In this document: positions 16,150 through 23,117 of the stretch, piece by piece
Layout: each line of letters opens with the position of its first letter
How positions within the stretch are numbered: the first letter of the stretch is position 1
Assembly (NCBI GenBank): GCA_900543085.1
Contig: UQQF01000021.1
Location: 1-32,203, forward strand
Length of the DNA: 32,203 bases
Source of the DNA: an uncultured Eubacteriales bacterium
GTDB lineage: Bacteria > Bacillota > Clostridia > Oscillospirales > Oscillospiraceae
Reading direction: 5' to 3'
The notes under the pieces: generated by a model
Seen by the model: the letters and a program-made list of their open reading frames with translations, nothing else
Database searches by the model: none
What the model was told of the DNA's origin: nothing
Program-made: the position numbers and the translations under genes

Positions 16150-16497
16150 TCAGCACTTGCCCTTCCTGAGCTGGTGCCGGAGGTAGTCCAGGCGGCCGAG
16201 CTGCTTCTCGCGGAAGTGTATGTCGTCCAGGCAGGCGCAGCGCCGCCTGTCGAGCATACGCAGCCGCTCCGCGTCGGAGCCGCCCTCCAGCATGAGGCGC
16301 ATGTACGTCTCGACCTCCTGCGGGCTGAAGCCCAGGTCGTGCAGCGTCATGACGGTGCTCAGCCGCTCCAGGTCGGTGTCGTCGTACTGCCAGGCGCCCA
16401 TGACCTTTTTGACCGCGCCGCACAGCCCCCAGCTCTCGTATTCGCGCAGTATGTCAAGGGGGATGGAATAGCGCTCGCTGGCTTCGTCTATGGTCAT
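16150..16497 (-). CDS. MerR-family transcriptional regulator
   Basis: This 115-residue protein has an N-terminal winged helix (MTIDEASERYSIPLDILREYESWGL, then YDDTDLERLSTVMTLHDLGFSPQEV) followed by a long coiled dimerisation helix with a Cys-containing end (RRRCACLDDIHFREKQL, C-terminal KGKC). It is shorter at the C-terminus than metal-binding MerR proteins. It is upstream of the cupin and CMD genes on the same strand and probably controls them. GAGGTGA precedes the ATG. The cysteines could make it redox- or thiol-responsive (inference). Confidence 0.85.
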   Translation of the reverse strand: MTIDEASERYSIPLDILREYESWGLCGAVKKVMGAWQYDDTDLERLSTVMTLHDLGFSPQEVETYMRLMLEGGSDAERLRMLDRRRCACLDDIHFREKQLGRLDYLRHQLRKGKC

Positions 16498-16511
16498 ATG
16501 CTCACCTCAAA

Positions 16512-16547
16512 AGAATACAGACGTCCTCTGCCGGACGTCTGTATTCT
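16512..16547. repeat. Perfect 15-bp inverted repeat between LysR and MerR genes
   Basis: Arms 16512-16526 (AGAATACAGACGTCC) and 16533-16547 are exact reverse complements with a six-base spacer. On the minus strand it is followed by TTTTG, so it may terminate the LysR transcript. One arm also overlaps the -10 box of a candidate merR promoter, so it could serve as an operator. Confidence 0.8.
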
Positions 16548-16572
16548 AGCCCTGATTCAGAAAAATGTCCAA
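16543..16572 (-). promoter_or_regulatory. Candidate promoter of the merR-cupin-CMD operon
   Basis: On minus, TTGGAC (16572-16567), an 18-base spacer and TAGAAT (16548-16543). The -10 overlaps the inverted repeat, and the start codon of merR lies 46 bases downstream. Confidence 0.55.
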
Positions 16573-16592
16573 TACCTATAGCGAATTCAACG

Positions 16593-17465
16593 TCATGCTT
16601 CGCGGACATTTCTCAGCGCGCGCAGGAACTCGCCCGCCGCGCGGGAGTAGGCCATGTCCTTTTTCCACACCAGCACCGTGCCCGTGCGCAGCTCCGGCGA
16701 GAGCGGGATGAAGCGCAGCTCGTCCGAGATGTCGGCGAGGTAGAAGCCCAGCGCCGCGCCTACGCCGTGCAGAACCATGTTCGCGGCGTTGAGGATGAGG
16801 TTGAAGCTCCCCGCGTGCTCCACGCGCGCAAAGCTGTCTCCGAACCAGGCGGCCAGCTCGTCACGCACCTCCTGACGGCGGCTCATGAGCAGCGGGACGC
16901 CGGTCAAGTCCTCGGGCGTGACGCAGTCCAGTTCGGCCAGCGGACTGTCCCGGCGCACCAGCACACCCCAGACGTCCTCCCTGGGCATACGTATGAAGTC
17001 GTAGCGGCCTATCTCCACGGGCTCGGCCAGCAGGCCGAGGTCGAGCAGACCCTTTTCGAGCCTGTCCTTTATGTCGTCCGCGGTGGCGCTGTAGATGCTG
17101 AAGCTCACCAGCGGGTGCTCGCGCCGGAAGGCGGCCATGCGCTCGGAGAGCCAGCTCATGGAGTTCGTCTCTCCGCAGCCGATGGATATCTCGCCGCTCA
17201 GCTCCTCCTCCTGACGCAGGAACTCGCGCTCGGTCTTCTCCGCCAGGTCGACTATCTCCTGCGCGCGGCGGCGCAGCAGCATACCGTCGTCCGTGAGGAT
17301 GATGCGGTATTTGCTGCGGCGGAACAGCTGCACGCCCAGCTCCTCCTCAAGCTGGATGAGCTGCCTCGACAGCGTCGGCTGCGTGATGTGCAGCAGCTGC
17401 GCCGCGCGCGTGATGTTCTCCTCGCGGGCCACGACCAGGAAGTATTTAAGCACACGTATCTCCAC
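16593..17465 (-). CDS. LysR-family transcriptional regulator
   Basis: 290 residues, the standard LysR length. The N-terminal helix-turn-helix reads FLVVAREENITRAAQLLHITQPTLSRQLIQLEEELGVQLF. A substrate-binding domain follows (SGEISIGCGETNSMSWL, then VSFSIYSATADDI). The start is GTG 17465 (MEIRVLKYF), with AAAGGGTGG upstream; the longer upstream reading would add 26 residues outside the family. It is divergent from the flavodoxin-like gene, the usual arrangement for a LysR regulator that controls its neighbour. Confidence 0.92.
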   Translation of the reverse strand: MEIRVLKYFLVVAREENITRAAQLLHITQPTLSRQLIQLEEELGVQLFRRSKYRIILTDDGMLLRRRAQEIVDLAEKTEREFLRQEEELSGEISIGCGETNSMSWLSERMAAFRREHPLVSFSIYSATADDIKDRLEKGLLDLGLLAEPVEIGRYDFIRMPREDVWGVLVRRDSPLAELDCVTPEDLTGVPLLMSRRQEVRDELAAWFGDSFARVEHAGSFNLILNAANMVLHGVGAALGFYLADISDELRFIPLSPELRTGTVLVWKKDMAYSRAAGEFLRALRNVREA

Positions 17466-17486
17466 TGTACCACCCTTTCTGCGCCA

Positions 17487-17515
17487 ATTATACCCCAAAA
17501 CCCGAGGGTTGTCGA
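17487..17515 (-). promoter_or_regulatory. Promoter of the LysR gene with dyad in the spacer
   Basis: On minus, TCGACA (17515-17510), 17 bases and TATAAT (17492-17487). The spacer holds the dyad AACCC-GA-GGGTT (17499-17510), a candidate autoregulatory site. Confidence 0.65.
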
Positions 17516-17559
17516 GCAGAAATGCGTTCAGGGCATGGTTCAAAATAGAAAACAGGTAT

Positions 17560-17589
17560 TTGCCATGCGCCCCGGGAGCGGTCTATAAT
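17560..17589 (+). promoter_or_regulatory. Promoter of the flavodoxin-CMD operon
   Basis: TTGCCA at 17560-17565, an 18-base spacer and a perfect TATAAT at 17584-17589. Transcription would start close to the AGGAGGG ribosome binding site, giving a very short leader. Confidence 0.7.
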
Positions 17590-17608
17590 GCACTCAGGAG
17601 GGATAGAC

Positions 17609-18148
17609 ATGAAGATACTTGTGATCGAGAGCAGTCCGCACGCCAACGGCGCGTCCAACACGCTGGCCGGGGAGTTCATGCGCGGCGCGCGTGAGGCCGG
17701 GCACGAGGCCGAGGTGTTCGACTGCGCGCACGCGGACATCAGACCCTGCCGGGGCTGCAACGCCTGCGGCATGGCCGGGACGTGCGTACAGAAGGACGAC
17801 ATGACGCTCACGCTCAGGGACAAGCTCATGAGCTGCGACATGGCCGTGTTCGTGACCCCGCTCTACTACTACAACGTCTCCAGCCAGCTCAAGCACGTCA
17901 TAGACCGCTTTTACAGCTTCACCGGCGAGCTGACCGCGAGGCGACTGAAGACCGCCTTCATCGTGGCCGCGTGGGACGACAACGACTGGACGATGGAGGT
18001 AGTGGAGACCTATTACAAGACGCTCTGCCGCTATATGAGCTTTAGCGACCAGGGCGCGGTGTACGGCACCGGCTGCGGCAGCGCGGCGATGACGCGCCGC
18101 TCGGCGCACATGCGCGAGGCCTACGAGCTGGGAAGGAGCCTGAAATGA
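17609..18148 (+). CDS. Flavodoxin-fold NAD(P)H-dependent FMN oxidoreductase
   Basis: 179 residues of the NADPH-dependent FMN reductase/iron-sulfur flavoprotein-like family. The N-terminal FMN loop is ESSPHANGASNTL. The cysteine cluster PCRGCNACGMAGTC (residues about 47-60) is typical of the family. TPLYYYNVSSQLKHVIDRFY is the flavin-contacting motif. The start at 17609 (MKILVIE) is chosen over an upstream in-frame ATG because GGAGGG precedes it. It overlaps the CMD gene by ATGA, so the flavoprotein and the CMD protein probably act in one pathway. Substrates are unknown. Confidence 0.9.
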   Translation: MKILVIESSPHANGASNTLAGEFMRGAREAGHEAEVFDCAHADIRPCRGCNACGMAGTCVQKDDMTLTLRDKLMSCDMAVFVTPLYYYNVSSQLKHVIDRFYSFTGELTARRLKTAFIVAAWDDNDWTMEVVETYYKTLCRYMSFSDQGAVYGTGCGSAAMTRRSAHMREAYELGRSLK

Positions 18149-18924
18149 GCGCCGTGGAGCTGACAAGAGCGGCCTGGGAGACATATGAGCGCCTGTTCGG
18201 CCAGGCTCCGCAGCCGGACGCGCGCGACCCGGAGCTGCTGACGATGCTGCAAAACGAGATATTCGGCGAGGTGTTCTCCACCGGAGTGCTGGACGACAAG
18301 CTGCGCGAGCTGATAACGGTGACCGCGCTCGCGTCCCTGGGCGCGCTGCCGCAGCTCAGGGCGCACGTGGGCGCGGCGCTGAACGCGGGCAGCTCGCCGC
18401 TTGAGGTGCGCGAGGCGGTGTACTCCTGCGCGCTGTACATAGGCTGGCCGGGCGCGCTGAACGCGGTGTCGGCCATGGACGAGGCTCTCGAGGCGCGCGG
18501 CATCGCGCTCCCGCTCGAGGACGCGGCCACGGTCACGGCAGAGGAACGCGAGGAGGCCGGAGCCGCCATCCAGACCCCGCTCTACGGCGGCGAGGTCAGG
18601 GAGGTGTTTGCAAACCTGCCCGGGGAGTTCGGCCGGTTCGTGCCGCATTTGCTGACGGCGGACAGCTTCGGCTATTTCTACACGCGCCGCGGCCTGGACG
18701 TCAGGACGCGCGAGCTGCTGAGCGTGGTGACGCTCGCGGCTACAGGCGCTTCGGCGCAGCTGCCGGCGCACATCTCCGGCGCGCTGAGGGCGGGCAACAG
18801 CCTGCTTGAGGTCACGGCGGCGCTGGTGCAGACTCTGCCGTACATCGGCATACCCAAGGCCTTTTCCGCGCTGCTGCTGATCGCGAAATGGGACGAAAAC
18901 GGCTCGCACGAGGCGTACAGGTAA
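18145..18924 (+). CDS. Carboxymuconolactone decarboxylase (CMD) family protein, two-domain
   Basis: 259 residues with two CMD repeats (LPQLRAHVGAALNAGSSPLEVREAVYSCALYIGWPGALNAV, and AQLPAHISGALRAGNSLLEVTAALVQTLPYIGIPKAFSAL). It is a paralogue of the product of 14924-15679, with the same two-domain layout and the conserved YFYTR(R/G)G block. Neither AhpD-type CxxC is present. It is translationally coupled to the flavodoxin-like gene by an ATGA overlap. Role inferred only from context: reduction or detoxification of a small organic compound. Confidence 0.87.
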   Translation: MSAVELTRAAWETYERLFGQAPQPDARDPELLTMLQNEIFGEVFSTGVLDDKLRELITVTALASLGALPQLRAHVGAALNAGSSPLEVREAVYSCALYIGWPGALNAVSAMDEALEARGIALPLEDAATVTAEEREEAGAAIQTPLYGGEVREVFANLPGEFGRFVPHLLTADSFGYFYTRRGLDVRTRELLSVVTLAATGASAQLPAHISGALRAGNSLLEVTAALVQTLPYIGIPKAFSALLLIAKWDENGSHEAYR

Positions 18925-18957
18925 AAAGCCGCCTGTAAGGAGCCGTGTCAATTCCTC

Positions 18958-18986
18958 TTGACAAACTGCGCGCTTTATGTTTCAAT
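18958..18986 (+). promoter_or_regulatory. Candidate promoter for the CNNM/HlyC-like gene
   Basis: A perfect TTGACA (18958-18963), 17 bases and TTCAAT (18981-18986). The start codon is about 170 bases downstream, which leaves room for a structured leader. Confidence 0.55.
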
Positions 18987-18989
18987 ATA

Positions 18990-19106
18990 CGTCAAAGGAG
19001 AAATGCGGTAAATCATGGACGACGGCTCATCCTGTCACCAAACCGAATACCTTTACTGACGCGCGCGCCTCAAAACTGAGGGGCGGGCGTTTTTGCGTTC
19101 TTTTTT
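18990..19106 (+). ncRNA. Structured 5' leader with attenuator-like hairpin (unidentified)
   Basis: Between the promoter and the CNNM/HlyC-like gene is a non-coding stretch. AAGG near its start can pair with CCTT about 55 bases later, with GTCA/TGAC outside it. This is followed by a GC-rich hairpin (19060-19072 with 19077-19089, two G-G mismatches, loop AAAC) and two T-runs, as in a transcription attenuator. I do not recognise a known riboswitch: the GGGGAGUA of manganese (yybP-ykoY) elements is absent. Confidence 0.4.
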
Positions 19107-19158
19107 GCCCCGTGAGACGTGCAGAAGCCTTTTTCGTACACTTCAGGAGGAGTAAAAC

Positions 19159-20253
19159 TTGGACACAACACTAATCTGGCAGCTGGTATTGCAGGTCGTA
19201 CTTATCGGGCTGAACGCCATCTTCGCGTGCGCGGAGATAGCGGTCATCTCTGTCAAGGACGTGCGCCTTGAGCAGCTAATAAGCGAGGGCAACAAGGCCG
19301 CGGTAAAGCTCGGCAAGCTCACCGAGCAGCCGGAGCGATTTCTCTCGACCATACAGATAGCCATCACCCTGTCCGGCTATCTGGGCAGCGCCGCGGCGGC
19401 CACCAACTTCGCCGGGCTCATCACCAACGCCGTGGTCTCCACGGGTATCGGCATAAGCCCCTCCGTGATAAATTCCATTGCGGTCGTGCTGGTGACGCTG
19501 ATACTCTCGTACTTCACGCTGGTCTTCGGCGAGCTGGTGCCCAAGCGCCTGGCCATGAAGAACCCGGAGGGCGTGTCCCTCAAGCTGGCCGGGATGCTGT
19601 ATGCCATTTCCAAGGTGTTCAAGCCCATCGTCAGCCTGCTGAGCGTGTCGGTGAACGCGGTGCTCCGCCTGCTCGGCGTCGACCCCAACAGCGAGGACGA
19701 CGAGTACAGCGAGGAGGAAATACGCATGATGGCCATCGCCGGCAGCCAGAAGGGCAGCATCGGCGAGGAGGAGAACGAGTTTATCCAGAACCTCTTTGAG
19801 TTCGACGACCAGAGCGCCGAGCACTTCTGCACGCACCGCACCCAGATGGCCGTGCTCTGGGCGGACGAGGGCACCGAGGAGTGGGAAAAGGAAATATTCT
19901 CCTCGCGCCACTCCTTCTACCCGATCTGCCAGGACACCACGGACAAGATCATCGGCGTGCTGGATATAAAAGACTACTTCGCACTGCCTGAGCGCAGCGC
20001 GCAGGCTGCGCTCAAGGAGTGCGTCAAGCCCGCGTACTTCGTCCCGGACAGCATCAAGGCCGACGTCCTGCTCGAGCGGATGCGCCGCCTGAAGAAAAAG
20101 CTGGCCGTCGTCTGCGACGAGTACGGCGGCGTCACCGGCATCGTGACCATAAACGACCTGATAGAGCTGCTGGTAGGCGACCTCGAGGGCGAGGACAACA
20201 GCCCGCAGCTGAAAAAGCCGCAGGGTGACATAACAACCGACACAGAAAGTTAA
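19159..20253 (+). CDS. CNNM/HlyC-type (DUF21-CBS) membrane protein, short form
   Basis: 364 residues. The N-terminal DUF21 domain (residues 1-175) has about four hydrophobic segments and the motifs NAIFACAEIAVISVK and FGELVPKRLAMKNPEGVS. A CBS pair follows (residues about 210-345), with KKKLAVVCDEYGGVTGIVTINDLIELLVGD. The protein then stops, so the CorC/HlyC C-terminal domain usual in this family is missing. Members transport Mg2+ or related cations, or regulate such transport. Translation starts at TTG 19159, with AGGAGGAG upstream. The first CBS repeat has lost the common 'MTPR' motif (HFCTHRTQM instead). Confidence 0.85.
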   Translation: MDTTLIWQLVLQVVLIGLNAIFACAEIAVISVKDVRLEQLISEGNKAAVKLGKLTEQPERFLSTIQIAITLSGYLGSAAAATNFAGLITNAVVSTGIGISPSVINSIAVVLVTLILSYFTLVFGELVPKRLAMKNPEGVSLKLAGMLYAISKVFKPIVSLLSVSVNAVLRLLGVDPNSEDDEYSEEEIRMMAIAGSQKGSIGEEENEFIQNLFEFDDQSAEHFCTHRTQMAVLWADEGTEEWEKEIFSSRHSFYPICQDTTDKIIGVLDIKDYFALPERSAQAALKECVKPAYFVPDSIKADVLLERMRRLKKKLAVVCDEYGGVTGIVTINDLIELLVGDLEGEDNSPQLKKPQGDITTDTES

Positions 20254-20397
20254 CGCCACAAACAAGCCCAAATGGCCGCGAAATTAACAGATTATTGATA
20301 AACTTTCTTCCGCCCGGTGCTATCATTTATCATTAGAAAAAACTCTGTTTCCCCAAGCGGGCGCCAATCGGGCGCCAGGGGCTTGAAAGGTGATATC

Positions 20398-20802
20398 ATG
20401 CGGGAAAAACTTGCAAGATTCATGGCGGGACGCAACGGCGTAGACCAGCTCGGACGCACAGTGATGGTCGGCACTCTGGTGCTTCTGTTGCTGAGCATGT
20501 TCACAAGCGGGCGGCTCTCCAGCGTGCTTTTCATACTGGTGCTGTTGGGTATCGTGTACATGTACTTCCGTATGTTCTCGCGCAACGTGGCCAAGCGCCG
20601 GGCGGAAAACGCAAAGTATATGCGGCGCACCTATTCTATCCGGATGTGGTTTCGCAGCTTGGGCGAGCGCTGGCGTCAGCGCAGGGAGTACAAATTCTTC
20701 CGCTGCCCCAGCTGCGGGACGCTGCTGCGTGTGCCGCGGGGCAAGGGCAAGATCAAGATAGTCTGCCGCAAATGCGGCAACTCGTTTATCAAACACACCT
20801 GA
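20398..20802 (+). CDS. Membrane zinc-ribbon protein, function unknown
   Basis: 134 residues. Two hydrophobic helices lie at about 21-36 and 41-58. A basic linker follows, then a C-terminal zinc ribbon with Cys103, Cys106, Cys123 and Cys126 (CPSCG and CRKCG). The start at 20398 follows AAAGGTGA; longer in-frame readings lack a ribosome binding site. The stop overlaps the next start by one base (TGATG), so the product is coupled to the DUF5685-like protein. I do not recognise a characterised family. It could place a nucleic-acid- or protein-binding zinc ribbon at the membrane (inference). Confidence 0.75.
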   Translation: MREKLARFMAGRNGVDQLGRTVMVGTLVLLLLSMFTSGRLSSVLFILVLLGIVYMYFRMFSRNVAKRRAENAKYMRRTYSIRMWFRSLGERWRQRREYKFFRCPSCGTLLRVPRGKGKIKIVCRKCGNSFIKHT

Positions 20803-21656
20803 TGTTCGGATACGTTATAGCCAATCCCGATTCGCTCACGCCCGAGCAGCTTGCCCGGTACAAGAGCTGCTACTGCGGGCTTTGCCGCACGCTCAAGGCC
20901 AGGCACGGCTCCGTCTCGCGCCTGACGCTGACATACGACATGACCTTCCTCGTGCTGCTGCTCGAGAGCATGTACGAGCCGGAGGCGGAGACCGGGGAGG
21001 AGCGCTGCATCGCGCACCCGGTGCACCCGCACAGCTGGAGCGCAAGCGCCGTCACGGAGTACGCCGCGGACATGAACATACTGCTCGCGTACCAGAACCT
21101 CATGGACGATTGGCGCGACGAGCACAGCTATATGTCCAGGGCGGAGGCCGCCGTGTTCGCCGGCCGGTATAAAGAGGCGGCGGCGCGCTACCCGGAAAAG
21201 AGCCGGTTCATCGAGCAGTGCCTCGAGGAGCTCTCAGCACTTGAGTCGCGCGGCGAAACCGACCCGGACGCCGGCGCGAGGTGTTTCGGCCGGCTGATGG
21301 GCGAGCTGTTTGTTTATTACCCGGACGACACTGTCTGGAGCCCGCGCCTGCGCCGCTTCGGCGAGGAGCTGGGCGAATTCATCTATATAATGGACGCGGT
21401 GCTTGACCTCGAGGGGGATGCCGCCCACGGGCGCTACAACCCGCTTGCCGAGTACGCAAAGGGCAAGACGGAGGAGGACTTGCACGACACTCTGACCATG
21501 CTGATAGGCGAGTGCGCGGCGGTGTTTGAGCTGTTGCCTATAGTACAGGATGCGGACATTATGAGGAACATACTCTATTCCGGAGTCTGGCTGCGCTATG
21601 ACGCCGAGATGTCCCGCAGGCATGGGAAGAAGGGAGACAATGCCGTTGAAGCGTGA
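20802..21656 (+). CDS. DUF5685-like protein with two Asp-rich motifs
   Basis: 284 residues, mainly helical by sequence, with no signal peptide. The N-terminus has a CxCxxC block (SCYCGLC, Cys23/25/28). Two aspartate-rich motifs follow: LMDDWRDE (Asp102, Asp103, Asp106, Glu107) and DAVLDLEGD (Asp198, Asp202, Asp206), the latter followed by GRYNPL. The i, i+4, i+8 spacing of the second matches the metal-binding NSE/DTE motif of class I isoprenoid synthases, and the first resembles DDxxD. The DUF5685 assignment is from remembered family features and the fold idea is inference. The start is ATG 20802, overlapping the stop of the upstream gene by one base. Confidence 0.75.
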   Translation: MFGYVIANPDSLTPEQLARYKSCYCGLCRTLKARHGSVSRLTLTYDMTFLVLLLESMYEPEAETGEERCIAHPVHPHSWSASAVTEYAADMNILLAYQNLMDDWRDEHSYMSRAEAAVFAGRYKEAAARYPEKSRFIEQCLEELSALESRGETDPDAGARCFGRLMGELFVYYPDDTVWSPRLRRFGEELGEFIYIMDAVLDLEGDAAHGRYNPLAEYAKGKTEEDLHDTLTMLIGECAAVFELLPIVQDADIMRNILYSGVWLRYDAEMSRRHGKKGDNAVEA

Positions 21657-22326
21657 CCCCTATGAGGTGCTGGGCGTGTCCCGCGACGCCTCAGACGACG
21701 AAATAAAGGCGGCTTATCGCAAGCTCGCCAAAAAATATCATCCAGACCGCAACCCCAACAACCCGGCTGCGGCGGAGAAGATGAACGAGATAAACGCCGC
21801 CTACGACGCCATAAAGTCCGGCGAGGCCAACCGCACGAATTACGGCGGCGGATATGGCTACGGCGGGGGCTACGGCTCCCAGCAGCAGTACGACCCCTGG
21901 GGCGCCTGGGGCGGAGGCTGGCAGCAGCAGGGCTGGGGCGGCGGCTACGACGCCTCCGGCGAGGCCACGGAGATCCGCGCCGCGGAGAACTACATCCGCG
22001 CCGGGCACTTCCAGGAGGCCGTCACGGCGCTCTCGCAGGTGCCAGCAGGCGAGCGGACCGCGCGCTGGTACTACCTCGCCGGCATAGCGAACTCCGGCCT
22101 CGGCAACCGCATAACCGCGATGGAGTACGCCAAGCGCGCCGTGGAGATGGAGCCGGGCAACACCGAGTACCGCGAGTTCCTGGAGGAGCTCCAGCGCGGC
22201 GGCACCGTCTACACCTCGCAGCGCTCCGGCTTCCCGCAGGGCGGCGGCATCAACAAGCTCTGCCTGGGTCTGTGCCTGCTCGAGATGTGCATGGGCTACG
22301 GCGGCTTCCGCTTCTGCTGGGTGTGA
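21640..22326 (+). CDS. J-domain (DnaJ-like) protein with Gly/Gln-rich and TPR-like parts
   Basis: 228 residues. The N-terminal J-domain has the HPD motif (His34-Pro35-Asp36), so it should stimulate a DnaK-type Hsp70. A Gly/Tyr/Trp/Gln-rich linker follows (residues about 67-105), then a TPR-like repeat region (residues about 108-185), then a short hydrophobic, Cys-containing tail ([16 protein letters not shown]). It lacks the zinc-finger and substrate-binding domains of classical DnaJ. The start at 21640 has GGGAG upstream and overlaps the previous gene by 17 bases. It is the last gene of a three-gene cassette. Confidence 0.88.
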   Translation: MPLKRDPYEVLGVSRDASDDEIKAAYRKLAKKYHPDRNPNNPAAAEKMNEINAAYDAIKSGEANRTNYGGGYGYGGGYGSQQQYDPWGAWGGGWQQQGWGGGYDASGEATEIRAAENYIRAGHFQEAVTALSQVPAGERTARWYYLAGIANSGLGNRITAMEYAKRAVEMEPGNTEYREFLEELQRGGTVYTSQRSGFPQGGGINKLCLGLCLLEMCMGYGGFRFCWV

Positions 22327-22367
22327 CGCCCGGCGCGGCCTGCAATACTTAAAAAGGATCAAAACCC

Positions 22368-23114
22368 GTGACATTACAACAATTTTTCAACGAACATCCA
22401 CGCTGCGCCCTCGGATTCTCCGGGGGCGTGGATTCGTCGTACCTGCTTGCGGCGGCAAAGCAGTGCGGTGCCGAGGTGCGGCCGTACTTCGTGCGCACGG
22501 CGTTCCAGCCGGAGTTCGAGCTTGAAGACGCCCGAAGGGTCTGCCGCGAGCTGGGGACGGAGCTGACCGTGCTGGAGCACGACATACTCTCCGTGCCGGG
22601 CGTGGCCGCAAACCCGCCCGAGCGCTGCTACTACTGCAAGCGCGCCATCTTCTCTCTGATACGCGAGAGAGCGCTCTCGGACGGGTATGACACGCTGATA
22701 GACGGCAACAACGCCTCGGACGACGCGTCCGACAGGCCGGGTATGCGCGCCGTGAAGGAGCTGGGAGTGCTCAGTCCGCTGCGCATATGCGGCCTTACGA
22801 AGGAGGACATACGCGCCCGCTCGCGCGAGCTGGGGCTGTTCACCGCCTCAAAGCCCGCCTACGCCTGCCTGGCCACGAGGGTGAGCACGGGTACTGCCAT
22901 CACTGCGGCGGACTTGCGCCGCGTGGAGCGCGCCGAGGACGCCATGCGCGCGATGGGCTTTGACGATTTCCGCGTGCGCATCGCCAAAGACGGCGCGGCG
23001 CGGCTGGAGCTGAGACCGGAGCAGATGCCCATGGCCGTCGAGCGGCGGAGCGGCATCCTGGATGCGCTGGGAGGGGACTTCGAGCGCGTGGTTATGGATT
23101 TGAAAGGGAGGTAA
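22368..23114 (+). CDS. larE: LarE, sulfur transferase for the nickel-pincer cofactor
   Basis: LarE adenylates and thiolates pyridinium-3,5-biscarboxylic acid mononucleotide, the precursor of the nickel-pincer nucleotide. It is 248 residues. The PP-loop ATP site is FSGGVDSS near residue 17-24. Three cysteines at Cys87 and Cys90 (ERCYYCKR) and Cys167 (YACLATR) mark the iron-sulfur type, in which a [4Fe-4S] cluster supplies sulfur, rather than the sacrificial single-cysteine type of Lactobacillus. The start overlaps no neighbour and lies 41 bases after the J-domain gene, so larE may be read together with it. It is followed by larB after three bases. Confidence 0.93.
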   Translation: MTLQQFFNEHPRCALGFSGGVDSSYLLAAAKQCGAEVRPYFVRTAFQPEFELEDARRVCRELGTELTVLEHDILSVPGVAANPPERCYYCKRAIFSLIRERALSDGYDTLIDGNNASDDASDRPGMRAVKELGVLSPLRICGLTKEDIRARSRELGLFTASKPAYACLATRVSTGTAITAADLRRVERAEDAMRAMGFDDFRVRIAKDGAARLELRPEQMPMAVERRSGILDALGGDFERVVMDLKGR

Positions 23115-23117
23115 ACG

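Noticed and set aside
14363..16186. 607-residue plus-strand open frame through the terminator and CMD/cupin genes
   Set aside because: It crosses a strong terminator and opposes three well-supported minus-strand genes.
16150..16423. N-terminally extended cupin protein of 246 residues
   Set aside because: The extra 110 residues are an out-of-frame reading of the MerR gene; a ribosome binding site supports the start at 16093.
18990..19106. Manganese (yybP-ykoY), fluoride or guanidine riboswitch
   Set aside because: None of the conserved core motifs of those classes is present and the region between the enclosing arms is too short, so only an unidentified leader is reported.
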